A DNA stretch of 5,891 nucleotides from Kordiimonadaceae bacterium (lineage in GTDB: Bacteria > Pseudomonadota > Alphaproteobacteria > Sphingomonadales > Emcibacteraceae), in assembly GCA_018699075.1 (NCBI GenBank), contig JABIPV010000051.1, positions 1 to 5,891 on the forward strand, in the 5' to 3' direction. This document shows, piece by piece, positions 4,802 to 5,891 of the stretch. Every line of letters starts with the position of its first letter. Position 1 is the first letter of the stretch. Under the pieces are notes generated by a model. That model did not search any database, was not told the origin of the DNA, and saw only the letters and a list, made by a program, of their open reading frames with translations. The translations under genes and the position numbers were made by a program.

Positions 4802-5891
4802 TTATTCCATATTTGGGGCAATAATATCTACTAATTTTATGAGTTGATCGAGCTCTGCAGTTTTAAGCTTCTTATTCTTATACTTCATTTTTGACGGAAT
4901 AAAGGCCTGTGAAAAGCCAAGCTTTTCAGATTCCTTCATCCTTGCGTCCGCCTGACCCACCGGTCTAATCTCACCAGATAGACTTATTTCGCCAAATATA
5001 ACCGTTTCTTCGGCAATTGGATCACCCGATAATGATGATATAAGCGCGGCAGCAACCGCGAGGTCGGCGGCGGGTTCGGTAATTTTAAGACCGCCAGCCA
5101 CATTTAAATAAATATCAAACGCGCCAAGCCCCAATCCACACCGTGCATCAAGCACAGCAATGATCATAGCAAGTCTTGCACTGTCCCAGCCAACCACAGC
5201 GCGGCGTGGGGTACCTAGTGAGCTTTGTGCCACCAAGGCTTGAACTTCCACTAGCATAGGACGTGAGCCTTCCATACCGGCAAATACAGCGGAACCTACG
5301 ACCTCTCCGCCACTGTCTCCGAGGAAGAGGGCTGATGGATTTGATACTTCTTGAAGGCCAAGGTCACTCATTTCAAAGACACCAATTTCATCGGTACCGC
5401 CAAAGCGGTTCTTAACGGCACGTAATATTCTAAACTGATGCCCGCGATCACCTTCAAAATAAAGCACCGTATCGACCATATGTTCAAGTACCCGTGGTCC
5501 GGCGATTTGACCGTCTTTGGTCACATGACCGACCAGTAAAACACAGACATTTTTCTTTTTGGCAAAGCGAATGAGTTCCTGAGCGCAGGTTCTTACCTGG
5601 CTAACGGTTCCTGGGGAAGATTCAATCGTATCGGCATACATGGTTTGAATACTGTCAATGACGACAACATCAGGACATTTTCCTTTGCTTAACGTGGCAA
5701 GAATATCCCGTAAATTAGTTTCAGAACCAAGAGATACTGGGCTATCCGCTAGGCCAAGGCGTTCCGCACGCATGCGTACCTGCGCCACGGATTCTTCACC
5801 TGAAATATATACTGTATTGATGTTATTATTCGCCAAATTGCTAACCGCTTGCAGGAGAATAGTTGATTTACCAATGCCCGGATCACCGCCA
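4802..5891 (-). CDS. radA: DNA repair protein RadA (RecA-like ATPase/helicase), N-terminus cut by window edge
   Basis: RadA helps process recombination intermediates by driving branch migration during recombination and repair. The frame is open to the right edge, with 362 residues visible; the family is about 450-460, so roughly 90-100 N-terminal residues, including the C4 zinc finger, are missing. Seen in order: Walker A GGDPGIGKST (complement of 5890-5861), YISGEES, Walker B region VVVIDSIQTMY, the RadA-specific KNRFG motif (complement of 5413-5399) in AVKNRFGGTDEIGVFEM, and a C-terminal Lon-protease-like domain (RRAVVGWDSARLAMI, DIYLNVAGGLKITEPAADLAVAAALISS). In the last stretch EPAADLA stands where Lon has its catalytic serine, so it is not a protease, as is normal for RadA. 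The TTG at 5836 that begins a shorter reading frame is internal, because Walker A lies upstream of it. It heads the radA-cvpA-purF-SDR operon as far as visible. Confidence 0.97.
   Translation of the reverse strand, partial: GGDPGIGKSTILLQAVSNLANNNINTVYISGEESVAQVRMRAERLGLADSPVSLGSETNLRDILATLSKGKCPDVVVIDSIQTMYADTIESSPGTVSQVRTCAQELIRFAKKKNVCVLLVGHVTKDGQIAGPRVLEHMVDTVLYFEGDRGHQFRILRAVKNRFGGTDEIGVFEMSDLGLQEVSNPSALFLGDSGGEVVGSAVFAGMEGSRPMLVEVQALVAQSSLGTPRRAVVGWDSARLAMIIAVLDARCGLGLGAFDIYLNVAGGLKITEPAADLAVAAALISSLSGDPIAEETVIFGEISLSGEIRPVGQADARMKESEKLGFSQAFIPSKMKYKNKKLKTAELDQLIKLVDIIAPNME

Noticed and set aside
5834..5836. TTG at 5836 as a radA start
   Set aside because: The frame continues upstream through the RadA Walker A motif to the window edge, so the TTG is an internal leucine codon.

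Overview
The window looks like core chromosome from an alphaproteobacterium of modest GC (visibly AT-leaning, with A/T-rich third positions). Two things point there: the gene order radA-cvpA-purF-SDR, which I recall as a common alphaproteobacterial arrangement, and a PurF of the iron-sulfur, propeptide-bearing type. The genus cannot be told from the sequence alone. No mobile element, CRISPR array, tRNA or rRNA is visible. Coding density is very high: no gap between genes exceeds about 70 bases, so there is no stretch over 300 bases without a gene.

Left half, plus strand (1-1828): the C-terminal part of the ribosome-assembly GTPase Der (EngA) runs in from the left edge. It is followed at short, regular spacings (33, 29 and 28 bases) by three small tandem genes for paralogous VOC-superfamily (glyoxalase/bleomycin-resistance fold) proteins of 124-127 residues. 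Each has its own good ribosome binding site. The three clearly come from local duplication and now differ substantially.

Right half, minus strand (5891-1831, transcribed right to left): radA (DNA repair ATPase, N-terminus cut by the window edge), cvpA (inner-membrane CvpA/colicin V production family), purF (first committed step of purine synthesis) and a short-chain dehydrogenase/reductase. The radA-cvpA gap is 26 bases, the cvpA-purF gap is 69 bases, and purF and the SDR overlap as TAATG, so this reads as one operon. A possible internal promoter lies in the cvpA-purF gap. The two convergent transcription units meet with only 2 bases between their stop codons, inside the palindrome TAAGCTTA.

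The points most worth a second look are: cvpA has no ATG, GTG or TTG at its conserved N-terminus and seems to start at a rare ATT codon behind a good Shine-Dalgarno; the VOC triplet appears to lack the usual VOC metal ligands; and the SDR is translationally tied to purF. I did not see a convincing undescribed multi-gene system.
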